64,000 nucleotides of DNA from Lyophyllum atratum. Taxonomy: Eukaryota; Basidiomycota; Agaricomycetes; Agaricales; Lyophyllaceae. The notes below the pieces were generated by a model. The model was not told the origin of the DNA, did not search any database, and saw only the letters and a list, made by a program, of their open reading frames with translations. The DNA lies in NCBI GenBank assembly GCA_014905825.1, contig JACGCN010000002.1, positions 2,356,001 through 2,420,000 of the forward strand, in the 5' to 3' direction. Positions 21,996-31,744 of the stretch are shown one piece after another (the stretch's first letter is position 1; each line of letters starts with the position of its first letter). Made by a program: the position numbers and the translations under genes.

Positions 21996-23904
21996 ATGCC
22001 CGTCATACACAACGACCCCAACGAGGCAATTTGCCCCGACTTTGCATCACAAGACTATGAAGGTGCTCGGAACGCTCTCATTCGAGACGGGATCGACGAC
22101 GCGACAGCGACCGTGATGCTGACCCAGACCTGGAACGCTAGCAACGCGGTTGAGAGGACGATGTGGGCTCGTCAGGTGGAAGCAGAACAGGCGGCGGCGG
22201 CCGAGGCAGAACGCGAGATCCAGGCGACACAGGCACGCCAGGAGGAAGCGAGGAGTCACGAGGACGAAGCCTCGCGCGCCGAGGAGCGCAAGAAGCACAG
22301 GGCCAAGTACATCGAGATCCCCGAGGTTCCCCCGCCGAGCACCCCGCCCGAGATCTTATCGGCGTACGCGACCACTCGGCTCCAAAAGGGGAACTACGTC
22401 GAGCTGTGGTATTTCACCAACGACGGCCTCGATCACGCGCTCAAGAACTCCGCGACACTGGACGAGAGCGCTATGGTTCAGACCTTCGACAAGGAGGGCC
22501 GCGCGACCTGGGTTTCTGCAGCGGCGTCGAGGGAGGCGCGCTCTGCCGTGGATGACAGGAATCTGACGTGGGAGGAGGTTCAGATCGCGGTCCCTCGCTT
22601 CCTGGACGCGATACACGCCGCCGGCTGGACGCGACAGCGACAGGTGATGATGACCCATCTATTCACGAGGCTACAGATGCACCCACTGCGCTCCACGAAA
22701 GACCCCCTCGATAGGCGAGGTCTCCTCCGCTACCTATCAGAGCAGCGCCGTTTATGGCATTCAGCCATCGACACACCGGGAGGTGCCTGGGACATAGGTA
22801 CACTCAGCGAGACGCTGATTCGCGCAGCAGTTGACGCTGTATGGAAGGAAGACAGGGCTAAGAGGGATGCGGAACGGACCTACATCGTGCGTAGTCTGCT
22901 TTTCTTTCCATTACTGAATACTCACATATAGCTTTCATCCCCCTCTTCTATATTCTGCCCCCTTCTCGTCACATCACTACCCCAAACGCGACACCCGTAT
23001 CTTCATGCGGCCTCAACTGCGACACCCGTATCTTCATGCGGTCTCACCTGTGACACCCGCATCTTCATGCCGCTATCACCCTACGCATCTTCATGCACGC
23101 CCTACGCATCTTTATGCGGCCGTATCTTCATGCGGTTCCCTGGCTCTCGCATCTTCATGCACTCGCATCTTTATGCGGCCGTATCTTCATGCGGTTCCCT
23201 GTCTCTCGCATCTTTATGCGGCCGTATCTTCATGCGGTTCCCTGGCTCTCGCATCTTCATGCGCTCGCATCTTCATGCAATTGGCCTCCTCGTTGCATCT
23301 CCATGCGGCCCCATCTTTATGTGGCTTGACGAACCCCTTCCTGCCGCATCTTTATGCGCACGTATCATATGCGTCATGACGGTCATAGTTTGAGAAGCAG
23401 ATGGCAGAACTCGCTACCGCACAGGCTGGACGAGAGCAGCGCGGACGTGCACGACGCTCCAGGTCACCTCAGCGGAGCTTTTCCAGCTCGCGCCGCCGCC
23501 GCTCCATCACACCGCCGCGCCATCAAGATGATAGCAGGGGGCATCGGGGCAATGAGGGACGGGGAGGCGGACGCGACGAGCGGGATCGATCCTTTCCGTC
23601 GAGGGAGGGGGGTTTTCGACGCGGCGCAGGGAAGAGGACATTGGCAGCCTGCGCCGTCTGCCTCGGCCGTCACCCACACCCGATCATCAGGTGCGAAGCT
23701 CGACGTACTTGGGACAATCTCTACGAAGCCCTTGCCTGCCGCATCAACCGGGCTCTCACCATGCGAGACGGCCGCCAGGTTTGCCAGGACTGGCAACGAG
23801 AAGAGGGGTGCTCCGCCAGTCACCACGACGCCAAGCACTTCTGCTCAGGCTGTGGTTCCCACTCTCACGGAGCTCAGGAGTGCCCTCGTGCTCAGAAGGC
23901 ATGA
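21996..23904 (+). CDS. Gag-like protein of the Ngaro-type element (spliced)
   Basis: Two exons join in phase: 21996-22886 and 23401-23904, with a 514-nt intron (GTGCGT to AAGCAG), giving 464 residues. The first exon begins MPVIHNDPNEAICPDFASQD and contains a long Glu/Ala/Arg coiled-coil-like segment followed by a helical region (RFLDAIHAAGWTRQRQ). The second exon opens with an Arg/Ser-rich block (RRSRSPQRSFSSSRRRR) and then cysteine/histidine clusters: CAVCLGRHPHPIIRC, and later CQDWQREEGCSASHHDAKHF followed by CSGCGSHSHGAQECP. These look like nucleic-acid-binding zinc fingers of a nucleocapsid. The role would be to package the element's RNA. If the intron is not removed, two separate proteins of 311 and 167 residues would result. 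Confidence 0.7.
22985..23375 (+). repeat. Array of about 17 copies of a short GTATCTTCATGCGG-like motif
   Basis: The motif reads CG(C/T)ATCTT(C/T)ATGCGG with small variations and recurs about every 15-35 bp. Parts are organised in higher-order units (for example the segment with TTCCCTGGCTCTCGC repeats three times). It lies wholly inside the predicted gag intron. Spacers are not of constant length and repeats are not separated by unique sequence, so it is not a CRISPR. It could be a microsatellite-like expansion or a cis element for RNA or protein binding. Confidence 0.85.
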
Positions 23905-25882
23905 AGCGAAGTGCCCCTACCCCCCGGACATCTGGCATTCTCAGCTATGGGATGCCGGTCTCCTCGAAAAGTATTCCCACCTCCCTAGAGGTTTTAGATT
24001 CGGTTTCTCATTTAACTTCCCTTCCATTCTCGCTACACAATCTCCGCCTAATAGTTCCACCGTCGACGATTTCGCCGACGAATTCCGTGCCATCGTGGAT
24101 ACGGAAATCTCAAAAGGAAGGTACATCGGTCCCTTCTCACGCAGGCAGCTCGAGGAAGCAATCGGTCCCTTCCAGACCTCCCCTTTCTCCATCATACCCA
24201 AGCCCAACAAACCAGGGAAATTCCGCATCATTCAAAATCTCTCCTTCCCCCACTCTCCGTCCTCCGCTTTCCCCAATCCCTCCATCAACTCGTTTACCAA
24301 CTCAAATGATTTTCCGTGTACATGGGGGACTTTCTCTGTCATATGTCTGCTCATCTCCAGGCTCCCTCCGGGTTCGCAAGCAGCAGTGCGGGACGTGGCG
24401 GAGGCATACCGCACTATTCCCCTCCACCCGTCACAATGGCCAGCAGCGGTCGCGCGGGTGGGGGATGACGAGTTCTGCGTTGACACCAGCCTCTGCTTCG
24501 GGGCCTCTCCCTCATCAGGTGGTTATGGATGCCCTGCTGATGCTGGTCTCGATATTATGCGCTATCGAGGCATGGGTCCTCTCTCCAAATGGGTCGATGA
24601 CCATTTCTTCCTACGCATCCTTCGGAAGCACCTCCCAGCATACAATGAGCTCCGACGCCAATGGCATAGGGAAATTGTCGCCCGAGGGGAACACCGCTCT
24701 GGTGGGCGCCTTTGGTACGGTGGTGCTCTATTCAATGACGGCACCTTGGAGGAGTTCGACGAAGACTGCAGGTTCCCCATCCGAGACCTCTCCGCTGCAT
24801 CTCCCCGCTCCCATCTCGAGGCCCAGTTCACCTACAACCTCGATGACGTGGACCGCACCTCCGACCTCCTGGGGATCCCCTGGGAGAAGTCGAAAGACAA
24901 GCCGTTCGCGCCAACGAACACGTTCATCGGCCTCTCCTGGGACCTCGAGGCGCTCTCAGTTTCTCTGGGAGAAGGAAAGGCCGAGAAATACCTGGCGGCC
25001 ATTGAGGAATGGCGCGTTCACTCCACCCATGACCTCCGGGACGTTCAGAGGCTCTATGGCAAACTCCTCCATGCCTCGTTGGTCTACCCTGCAGGACGAG
25101 CTTACCTCACCAACCTGGAGACCATGCTCCGAGGGGGCAGTGACCGTCCTTTCGTTCCATACCACCCACCTCGAGGAGTATCATCGGACCTTGACTGGTG
25201 GGCGGCTACGCTCCGGTCAACCCGGAAGCGTCCCATCCCTCGCCCCGTCTTTCTCTCCGATATTGGCGCATTCTCTGACGCCAGTTCTGGAATCGGCGTC
25301 GCCATTATCCTGGGAGGCTTCTGGCGCGCGTGGCGCTTGGTACCAGGCTGGCAGACCCTCGACGGCAAGCGCGATATCCAGTGGGCGGAGGCCATTGGAT
25401 TCGAGCTCCTCATCCATGCCCTCGCTGCCACCAGCGACCCAGCGGAGCACCACAGAGTCCATGGGGACAACCAAGGAGTGGTTGAGGGATGGTGGAATGG
25501 TCGAAGCCGCAACACGGCCGTCAATGGGGTATTTCGTCGCCTCCACAGCTTCCTTGAGAACGAGGGTCGAACCGGGCACTTCCATTCAGCCTACGTACCG
25601 AGCGCCTACAACCCAGCGGATGCCCCCTCTCGAGGGAAATTCCCTCCCCGACATCTTCTCCTCCCCCCGGTGGAACTACCAGATGGGCTTGACCGGTTCC
25701 TTGTCGATGCAGCCGAGCCGTACACCTCAACAGAGCTTCGGCTCTTGCGGGAGGGCAAATACCCGCCAGCCACAGCCCGGATTATCAACTCCTCCCTCCA
25801 TGACACTCGGGCGCGCGAGCGTTTCAACGGTGAGAGGTTCCGGGAGGAGCGATCCATCGACGAGATCGAATGGGAGACTTAA
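23528..25882 (+). CDS. Reverse transcriptase / RNase H of the Ngaro-type element
   Basis: This polymerase copies the element's RNA into DNA. The fingers and palm read SPFSIIPKPNKPGKFRIIQN, then VRDVAEAYRTIPLHP and a catalytic box KWVDDHFF (in place of the usual YxDD). RNase H follows with FSDASSGIGVAIILG, AEAIGFELLIHAL, VHGDNQGVVEGW and VPSAYNPADAPSRG, which supply the four acidic residues. The true beginning is uncertain: the frame is open from 23354 and overlaps the gag exon, and clear RT similarity begins near 23900 without a nearby ATG. The start given is an upstream in-frame Met. It lies in the +1 frame relative to gag, so frameshifting, re-initiation or splicing could supply it. No methylase domain is seen, as expected for Ngaro elements rather than DIRS1. 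Confidence 0.85.
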   Translation: MIAGGIGAMRDGEADATSGIDPFRRGRGVFDAAQGRGHWQPAPSASAVTHTRSSGAKLDVLGTISTKPLPAASTGLSPCETAARFARTGNEKRGAPPVTTTPSTSAQAVVPTLTELRSALVLRRHEAKCPYPPDIWHSQLWDAGLLEKYSHLPRGFRFGFSFNFPSILATQSPPNSSTVDDFADEFRAIVDTEISKGRYIGPFSRRQLEEAIGPFQTSPFSIIPKPNKPGKFRIIQNLSFPHSPSSAFPNPSINSFTNSNDFPCTWGTFSVICLLISRLPPGSQAAVRDVAEAYRTIPLHPSQWPAAVARVGDDEFCVDTSLCFGASPSSGGYGCPADAGLDIMRYRGMGPLSKWVDDHFFLRILRKHLPAYNELRRQWHREIVARGEHRSGGRLWYGGALFNDGTLEEFDEDCRFPIRDLSAASPRSHLEAQFTYNLDDVDRTSDLLGIPWEKSKDKPFAPTNTFIGLSWDLEALSVSLGEGKAEKYLAAIEEWRVHSTHDLRDVQRLYGKLLHASLVYPAGRAYLTNLETMLRGGSDRPFVPYHPPRGVSSDLDWWAATLRSTRKRPIPRPVFLSDIGAFSDASSGIGVAIILGGFWRAWRLVPGWQTLDGKRDIQWAEAIGFELLIHALAATSDPAEHHRVHGDNQGVVEGWWNGRSRNTAVNGVFRRLHSFLENEGRTGHFHSAYVPSAYNPADAPSRGKFPPRHLLLPPVELPDGLDRFLVDAAEPYTSTELRLLREGKYPPATARIINSSLHDTRARERFNGERFREERSIDEIEWET

Positions 25883-27068
25883 CGGCGTACCGAGATTCGG
25901 CGCTGCTTTACCATCACCCCTGACGTTGGGGCGCCCAAGGCCTTACAAGGCTGATCTGGTGCCTTTCCCATCCTCCCTCCGACCCCATTGTCTTGCGAGA
26001 GACCGTCTTTTGCTGTGGACGCCACTCGCAGCACGTCGCCTCAACCCGGATCAAGCCATGACAGAACAGGACCTGGTACGAGTCCTCAACGTCATCTCCG
26101 CATCCTGGTCGCATGGGACCAGAGAGACATATGGCTCAGGTCTGCTGGTGTATCACGTCTTCTGTGATCTGCGGGGTGTACCCGACTCGGAGCGGTGCCC
26201 AGCACATCCGAACCTCGTCTTATCTTTTCTGGCAGCATGTGCAGGCTCGTATTCAGGGACAGCTCTGGCTAACAGCTTGTATGGGGTGCAGGCATGGCAC
26301 ACATTGCATGGTGCACCATGGGCCATGACTCCGACCGAGGTACAGGCCGCACTGGATGGCGCGAAGAGGCTGGCACCACCGGAGTCGAAGCGCTCAAAGA
26401 GGGAGCCGTTCACAGTGGATCTAATGGCGAGGCTCTGCTCGCGTCTCAACCCCGATGACCCGGTCGACGCTTCCATTAGGGCCTGCTTCCAGTGTGCGTT
26501 CTTCTCGACAGCACGCTTGGGTGAATTCGTGCTTGAGAACCTAAAAGCATTCGACCCCGCCATCCATATTAAGCGGAGCGACATGCGCAGAGGCCAGGAT
26601 CGACAAGGCAATGAGGTCACCATCCTCTTCGTTCCACGTACGAAGGTGTCCCCAGAGGGGGAAGAACTCTACTTTGCACGTCAGGAGGGACCATGCGACC
26701 CGGAGGAAGCGTTAGCTCACCACCTTCGGGTTAACGACCTCGCCGACGGGACACATCTGTTCGCCTATCGCCATGGGAAATCACAACGGCCGCTGACCCG
26801 CACCACCTTCACGAGACGCCTTAACGCCATTGCCGGTGAGCTGGGAATGGAAATCCTGCGCTTCCACGGCATCCGGATCGGGTCAGTATTGGAGTACCTC
26901 CTTTGGGGAGTTCCCCTCGCAGTTGTCAAAGTCATGGGTCGATGGAGCAGTGACGCTTTTGAAGTGTACCTCCGGAAGCATGCCGTCATTCTGGCACCAT
27001 ACCTCCAGGACACCCCAGTGTTTGAGGAGTTCACACGGGTGACAGTGGCCCTGCCCCGGGTACGATAA
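25800..27068 (+). CDS. Tyrosine recombinase of the Ngaro-type element
   Basis: This enzyme is expected to insert the circular cDNA. The C-terminal catalytic domain shows the conserved set: Arg in FFSTARLGEFV, the His-x-x-Arg box in RFHGIRIGSVLEYL, Trp in VVKVMGRWSSDAF, and the nucleophilic Tyr in EVYLRKHAVILAPYL. The N-terminal core-binding part reads SWSHGTRETYGSGLLVYHVF, typical of fungal YR retrotransposons. The frame is open far upstream. I use the ATG at 25800, which overlaps the RT end by 83 nt in the +1 frame. The Met at 26058 is an alternative, but the conserved stretch PRPYKADLVPFPSSLRPHCL lies before it. No stop or frameshift is seen, so the protein looks functional. Confidence 0.88.
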   Translation: MTLGRASVSTVRGSGRSDPSTRSNGRLNGVPRFGAALPSPLTLGRPRPYKADLVPFPSSLRPHCLARDRLLLWTPLAARRLNPDQAMTEQDLVRVLNVISASWSHGTRETYGSGLLVYHVFCDLRGVPDSERCPAHPNLVLSFLAACAGSYSGTALANSLYGVQAWHTLHGAPWAMTPTEVQAALDGAKRLAPPESKRSKREPFTVDLMARLCSRLNPDDPVDASIRACFQCAFFSTARLGEFVLENLKAFDPAIHIKRSDMRRGQDRQGNEVTILFVPRTKVSPEGEELYFARQEGPCDPEEALAHHLRVNDLADGTHLFAYRHGKSQRPLTRTTFTRRLNAIAGELGMEILRFHGIRIGSVLEYLLWGVPLAVVKVMGRWSSDAFEVYLRKHAVILAPYLQDTPVFEEFTRVTVALPRVR

Positions 27069-27145
27069 TGTACGTTCCGCTCCTTTTGGTCTGTGGGGGT
27101 CCGCGCTTCGCTCGACGCGTCGCGGCGCTCCTCAAAGGTTTTGGG

Positions 27146-27328
27146 AATCGCAGCTCATTGCGGACCGTTTCTTCACAGATTCAGGTCGATGTTTCGAGCT
27201 AAAGGACCTTCGGTCCTTTCCCCAAAACACAGCAACAGCATACAAACTCACAATAGATATATTGTTTGTAGTGTTACTGTCCACATCTAACATGATACAT
27301 CGCCTCCGCGCGATCTCCTACACATAGA
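27146..27328 (+). repeat. Ngaro-type split repeat B1
   Basis: This 183-bp repeat is identical to 27570-27752. It contains a perfect 8-bp hairpin, AAAGGACC-TTC-GGTCCTTT, at 27201-27219. It abuts A2 directly. Confidence 0.92.
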
Positions 27329-27481
27329 TGATGTTTTCGGAGAACCCGAGGAACGAGGGTGATCCGAAAAGAGGGTCTACGTGATGAGTAAGCGTCGGTG
27401 GCGGGCACCCGCTTTGCTGCCCGCCACCACAGGAAAGCTCACTCAGTCACTCGAAATCGTGCATCACGATTCCTTTTTGCA
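27329..27481 (+). repeat. Ngaro-type split repeat A2
   Basis: This is the second copy of the 153-bp A repeat, identical to 21804-21956. It follows B1 with no spacer and is separated from B2 by 88 bp of unique sequence that begins and ends with CCCGCCCGCC-like runs. Confidence 0.92.
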
Positions 27482-27569
27482 CCCGCCCGCCACTCCCTAT
27501 TTCCAGCCGTCTCGCCTGCTCGACGCATCAGACTTGCTTTCTGATGGAGCTGGATTGGCCCGCCCGCCC

Positions 27570-27752
27570 AATCGCAGCTCATTGCGGACCGTTTCTTCAC
27601 AGATTCAGGTCGATGTTTCGAGCTAAAGGACCTTCGGTCCTTTCCCCAAAACACAGCAACAGCATACAAACTCACAATAGATATATTGTTTGTAGTGTTA
27701 CTGTCCACATCTAACATGATACATCGCCTCCGCGCGATCTCCTACACATAGA
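27570..27752 (+). repeat. Ngaro-type right split repeat B2
   Basis: This is the second copy of the 183-bp B repeat and forms the 3' end of the element. The hairpin copy is at 27625-27643. Just at and beyond its end is ACATCAA (27752-27758), the reverse complement of TTGATGT at the left edge (21803-21809). Confidence 0.92.
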
Positions 27753-27904
27753 CATCAATCAAGCTGGAGTCGGAACATATTTGGGCTGTTTGGGCTTGTT
27801 TTATTCTAAAGCCATTACTCCTCCACTGATGACTTCAACAGGCTGCACAAGTCCAACAATGTTCGAGTAAATTTCCCGATGAATTTCGTGGCTTAACGGT
27901 CTCT

Positions 27905-30900
27905 ATGCCTCAGGCTGCTATAAAGAAGCTTGATATCTCCACACAAGTACAGCTACGGTCGTCACAGATCCTAACCTCGCTCCCGCAAATCGTGTCTGAA
28001 CTAGTGCAGAACTCCCTTGACGCAAACGCTGCTAACATCGAGATTGGAGTGGATTGTGAAGAGTGGATCTGCTGGGTTAAAGATGACGGAGATGGAATAA
28101 GCAAGGACGGCCTTGCTTTGCTCGGGAGTGGCGCAGAAGATGGCAGATATGGTACGCACAACCCAACTGAGGACCTAGGAAGTGAAGGGTAATAATCTAT
28201 TCTAGGAAGTTCTAAATCATATCAGTCAGATGCACTTAATTCTCTTTCTACCTTTGGTTTTCGCGGAGAAGGTAGTCTTACTTCCGTGGCATTGCATGGA
28301 TGAGCCTGATGCAAACAATCCCACAGCATTGGCCTCTGCCGCCGACCTAGCGTGTCTAGAAATATCTTCCCGAACTGCCCAGTCTCGGGAGACATGGTCA
28401 ATTATCGCAAAGGTCAAACAATATGCTCGATGCATCACACGAACCGCTTATACCGTATCCAGGGAGGAAAGAACCTTTATTCCGGTCCAGCCGTCCGCTG
28501 GCGCAGGGAATCAGCAGGCACCGTTGTTTGTATTCGCGATGCATTTTATAACGTGTGTGAACCACCTTTTTTCTGCACCGTGTAAGGCTCATTCGAGAGC
28601 CACCTTGCGTTCCTTGCGTTTAGCTCCCCGTCCGTCGACTTGCACATCCATCCCCTGCACGCACATTAGACCTCATCCGTCAAGAAATTGAAACATATGC
28701 ACTGGTTTTTCCGAATATTGGCTTCACATTAGAGAATGTACACAATGAACAGGAAGCTGGTCCTTCCAAAGGTCGTATTCTCAAGATACCCAAGGTTCGT
28801 GTGGTTTGTCCTTTTACACGGCATACCCATCTTATGCCTGCTAGACCGCGTCCAGCCTGGCCTCGTTTCGTAACCTATACGGTCGTGCTTTAACTCAGGC
28901 AAGTGACCCCAGTATCAATCTTTATATCTTCTCACACCGGCTGCAGCATGTCGACACGCTGGAACTTTGTTCAGGAAGTCTGAGATTAGATGGATTCATC
29001 AGTCTTAACGGTGCGCCCTCCAAGGTTGGTCTTTCTATCTCAGTAATCGAGCTCGCGTTTATCCCTCCTTTGTCCTTAGGGGTACCAATTTCTATGTTAG
29101 TCTGGTTCACTCGTCCTGTTGCAATTCTATAAAGCATACTTCAGATGTCAATCGCCACCCCATTGCTCGTTGTGACTTGCATCACATCATAGATTCTACA
29201 TTCGCATCCAGCTCCTTTGGGAAAAATGTCAGTTGGCATTCAACCCTTGCACAGGCTTTGTTTACATTCTATGTTGCCTTAGGCCTTGAACGAAACTGGA
29301 GAAATGGACTTACCTCGTTCCAGTACGTCACTGCATATAATCAAAAGATGAGACGTACCTGACACTTTGCCTAGATATTCGCCGATCCCCTCGCAAGACC
29401 GAGAAGAGACCAGTTTACGTTCTCAATCTGACAGTTCCGTCGGAACAAGTAGACAATTGCTTGGAACCTGCAAAGGCCCACATTCAGTTCAAGGTAAGTA
29501 TATCTGTCAAATACGAGAGGCGGCGAATTAATGAGTGACATAACAGCAAAGGGATGCTGTTGTGGCCCTTCTTTCATCGGCGGTTGAATCCTTTCTCGTT
29601 CGCCACGGATTTCTTGTACCCGGTCAAGTCAGATCACAACAGCCGGGGAGCAACAGCTCCTCCCCTTCTCCTCGGAAGCGGAGGAAAATATATTTCGAAG
29701 ATGACTCTGGGTATGCGGAGGCAACTGATATCAACGAAATTCTCTCAGAAACGGAGCACGAGCAGGATAATATCAGCCGACATGTGGTACATCTATTCAC
29801 TCAAGACGTCTGTGTTTCTTTCTCTCTCCGCATTGGTGAATAACTGATTTTGCGCATAGACTGGCGATGCGGCCGCTGAAGAGATCGCATGGACTGACGC
29901 AAATACTGGCGAGACCTTCATTGTGGATGCTCGCACTGGAAACTCGCACCCACGGACTGAGCCACCACATGGGAATGAAGACAGTGATCTGATGAGCAAT
30001 CGTCCACACCGACGGACCATTCCGTGCAACAAGGCCTCTGTTCTTGCGGAAGCAAAACTCATGGACAGACCTGATGTCCCAGAGTGGCTTCAAAAAGCCC
30101 TTCAGGTATAAAGGTTCCACTTCTGTAAAAACCTATTTAATCTCAGGGAAATTAGGCAAATAAGACGTACGAAGTCGCCGAGCATCCAGTTTCCAGATTA
30201 AGTTCCTCATCGAAGGTTGTACAATGCAATCCCGCCTCGGAGCCCTACGAGAGTTATTTGTCTCGTGGAAAAGATCCCCCCCAACACTTCGAGGCCGAAA
30301 CAAGTGGCTCAGGATCAAGCATGCGTCCTCACCGCTTTCAGAAGCAAGACTTACGTCGAGCCAAGGTGATAAATCAAGTCGATAGAAAGTTCATTGCCTG
30401 TCTTATCGAGGATCATCTGGACACTGGCGGTGAAGATTTGTCCAGCCCACTCTCATCTCGTGATGAATACAGAGGACCAGCCCTTGTGCTAATCGATCAG
30501 CATGCTGCCGACGAACGCGTCCGTGTTGAACATTTCCTCAAGGATCTGTGTCTCGGATTTCTGCGCAATCGAGACGACGAAGAGGCAATGAATGGTGTCC
30601 CGGTCAAGACGCTGTCACCTCCTTTGCCTCTACTTCTCACCTTTCACGAAGCTCAGATGCTGAAGGCTTCCGTGCCGATCCGACAAGCCTTTCGTCAATG
30701 GGGTTTCCGCTTCGATTTGTCCGAGATCGAACAGGAGGAGCTAGACGATGCTTCTGATAATGAAGATCGCTCCGGCTACACCCAGATTTTAGTGCAGACC
30801 CTTCCGGAAATCGTTAGTGACAAGGTTCGATTTGGTTTTAGCTGATTCACAGCATTGTGTTTGTATGCTCACAGTTGATATAGCTTCTTCTTGGTGATGA

Positions 30901-31385
30901 ACTTCGCGATCTCGTCAAGGGTTTTCTGGGACAACTTGTGCTAGAAATGCCCGCAACCTCGGGACCTACCTCAGCCAAGGAAGATGGGGATGAAGGAGAG
31001 GTCCATTGGCTAAAGGCATTACGCTGGTGCCCTCGGGAATTACTCGAGTTAATCAACTCTAAGGCATGCCGAGGTAAGTCATGATCAAGGTCATAGCATC
31101 CCTTCGTCTGGTGTACTAAGAGAATCCAAGGTGCTATTATGTTTAATGATACACTCAGCATCTCTCAGTGCGAAAACCTTGTTCAGCGGTTATCGGAGAC
31201 GGCCTTCCCCTTTCAATGTGCTCACGGCCGGTTTGTATAAAGTTCTTCTGCATTGTCTGACTCGTTCTTGATGATATGCTTTCAGTCCTTCCTTGGTACC
31301 ATTGACAAACATAGGAGCGCCTCTCGCGATACACAAAGGAATTCCATACAAGTGGTCGAGGTTGGAGGAACAAAGGAGTGGGTAA
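27905..31385 (+). CDS. MLH3: DNA mismatch-repair / meiotic crossover protein MLH3
   Basis: This is a MutL homologue that pairs with MLH1 as a nicking endonuclease in mismatch repair and meiotic crossing-over. The N-terminal ATPase has the GHKL motifs: IVSELVQNSLDANAANIEIG, VKDDGDGIS and LSTFGFRGEGALASAADL. The C-terminus has the metal-binding endonuclease motif DQHAADERVRVE, then NSKACRGAIMFND and FPFQCAHGRPSLVPL, which separates MLH3 from PMS1-type MutL proteins only together with the overall layout. The first exon is 27905-28151. At least a dozen short introns follow, and the last exons join at HGR|PSLVP and end at 31385. The start codon lies 152 bp downstream of the Ngaro-type element, which has displaced or replaced part of the native upstream region. 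I see no frame break. Confidence 0.88.
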
Positions 31386-31558
31386 TCATTGATGCACGGT
31401 TGTAAGGCTGTATACGGTAACTCTGACGAGATATGACGATGAGATTCAATGATTCGGTTCCGGTTAGTCCGAGCTATTGTGACCAGCGAAAGGGTTTGGA
31501 GGAGTCACTGCGGATAGGCTCAACCGGACTCCACCTTCGAGGATTCCAATTATGACGC

Positions 31559-31564
31559 CACGTG
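31559..31564. promoter_or_regulatory. CACGTG E-box upstream of the Rtc3-type gene
   Basis: A perfect palindromic CACGTG lies 181 bp before the ATG. Such sites bind bHLH factors in fungi. Function is inferred. Confidence 0.4.
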
Positions 31565-31587
31565 GCCATGGCATGTAATGAGTCGCG

Positions 31588-31595
31588 TGACGTCA
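31588..31595. promoter_or_regulatory. TGACGTCA CRE/ATF site upstream of the Rtc3-type gene
   Basis: A full palindromic CRE octamer lies 150 bp before the ATG, with a second related half-site (TGACATCA) near 31617. ATF/CREB-type bZIP factors use such sites in stress responses. Confidence 0.5.
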
Positions 31596-31638
31596 AGGAC
31601 GGCCCTGGACGGGGATGACATCAGGGTGGCAACACCGC

Positions 31639-31645
31639 TATAAAG
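31639..31645 (+). promoter_or_regulatory. TATA box of the Rtc3-type gene
   Basis: TATAAAG lies 100 bp before the ATG at 31745 and downstream of the E-box and CRE sites. This is consistent with an inducible promoter. Confidence 0.55.
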
Positions 31646-31744
31646 CCCACACAAAGCAGCTGTCCGTTGCTTCATTCCCAGCCCACCTTACCCACTCAAC
31701 TTATTGCGTACACTCTCACTCTGCAACAACCCCAGTCCACCATC

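Larger units (their letters stand above)
21804..27752 (+). mobile_element. Complete Ngaro-type tyrosine-recombinase retrotransposon
   Basis: This is a 5.9-kb element with the layout A1 - gag - RT/RNase H - YR - B1 - A2 - B2. The two 153-bp A copies (21804-21956, 27329-27481) and the two 183-bp B copies (27146-27328, 27570-27752) are identical by eye, base for base. Split direct repeats plus a tyrosine recombinase in place of an integrase define the Ngaro branch of the DIRS order. Such elements are thought to replicate through a circular DNA and insert by site-specific-type recombination. All three coding regions are open. The element sits between a membrane-protein gene and MLH3. The identical repeats and open frames suggest a young and possibly active copy. 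Confidence 0.9.

Noticed and set aside
22985..23375. CRISPR-like array
   Set aside because: The organism is a eukaryote, the repeat is only about 14 bp, spacing is irregular and spacers are themselves repeated. It lies inside a retrotransposon intron.
23691..25799. Long open frame parallel to RT that precedes the tyrosine recombinase
   Set aside because: Its first 700 codons are Ser/Pro/Arg-rich antiphase translation of the gag and RT genes. Only the part from about 25,800 is protein-like.
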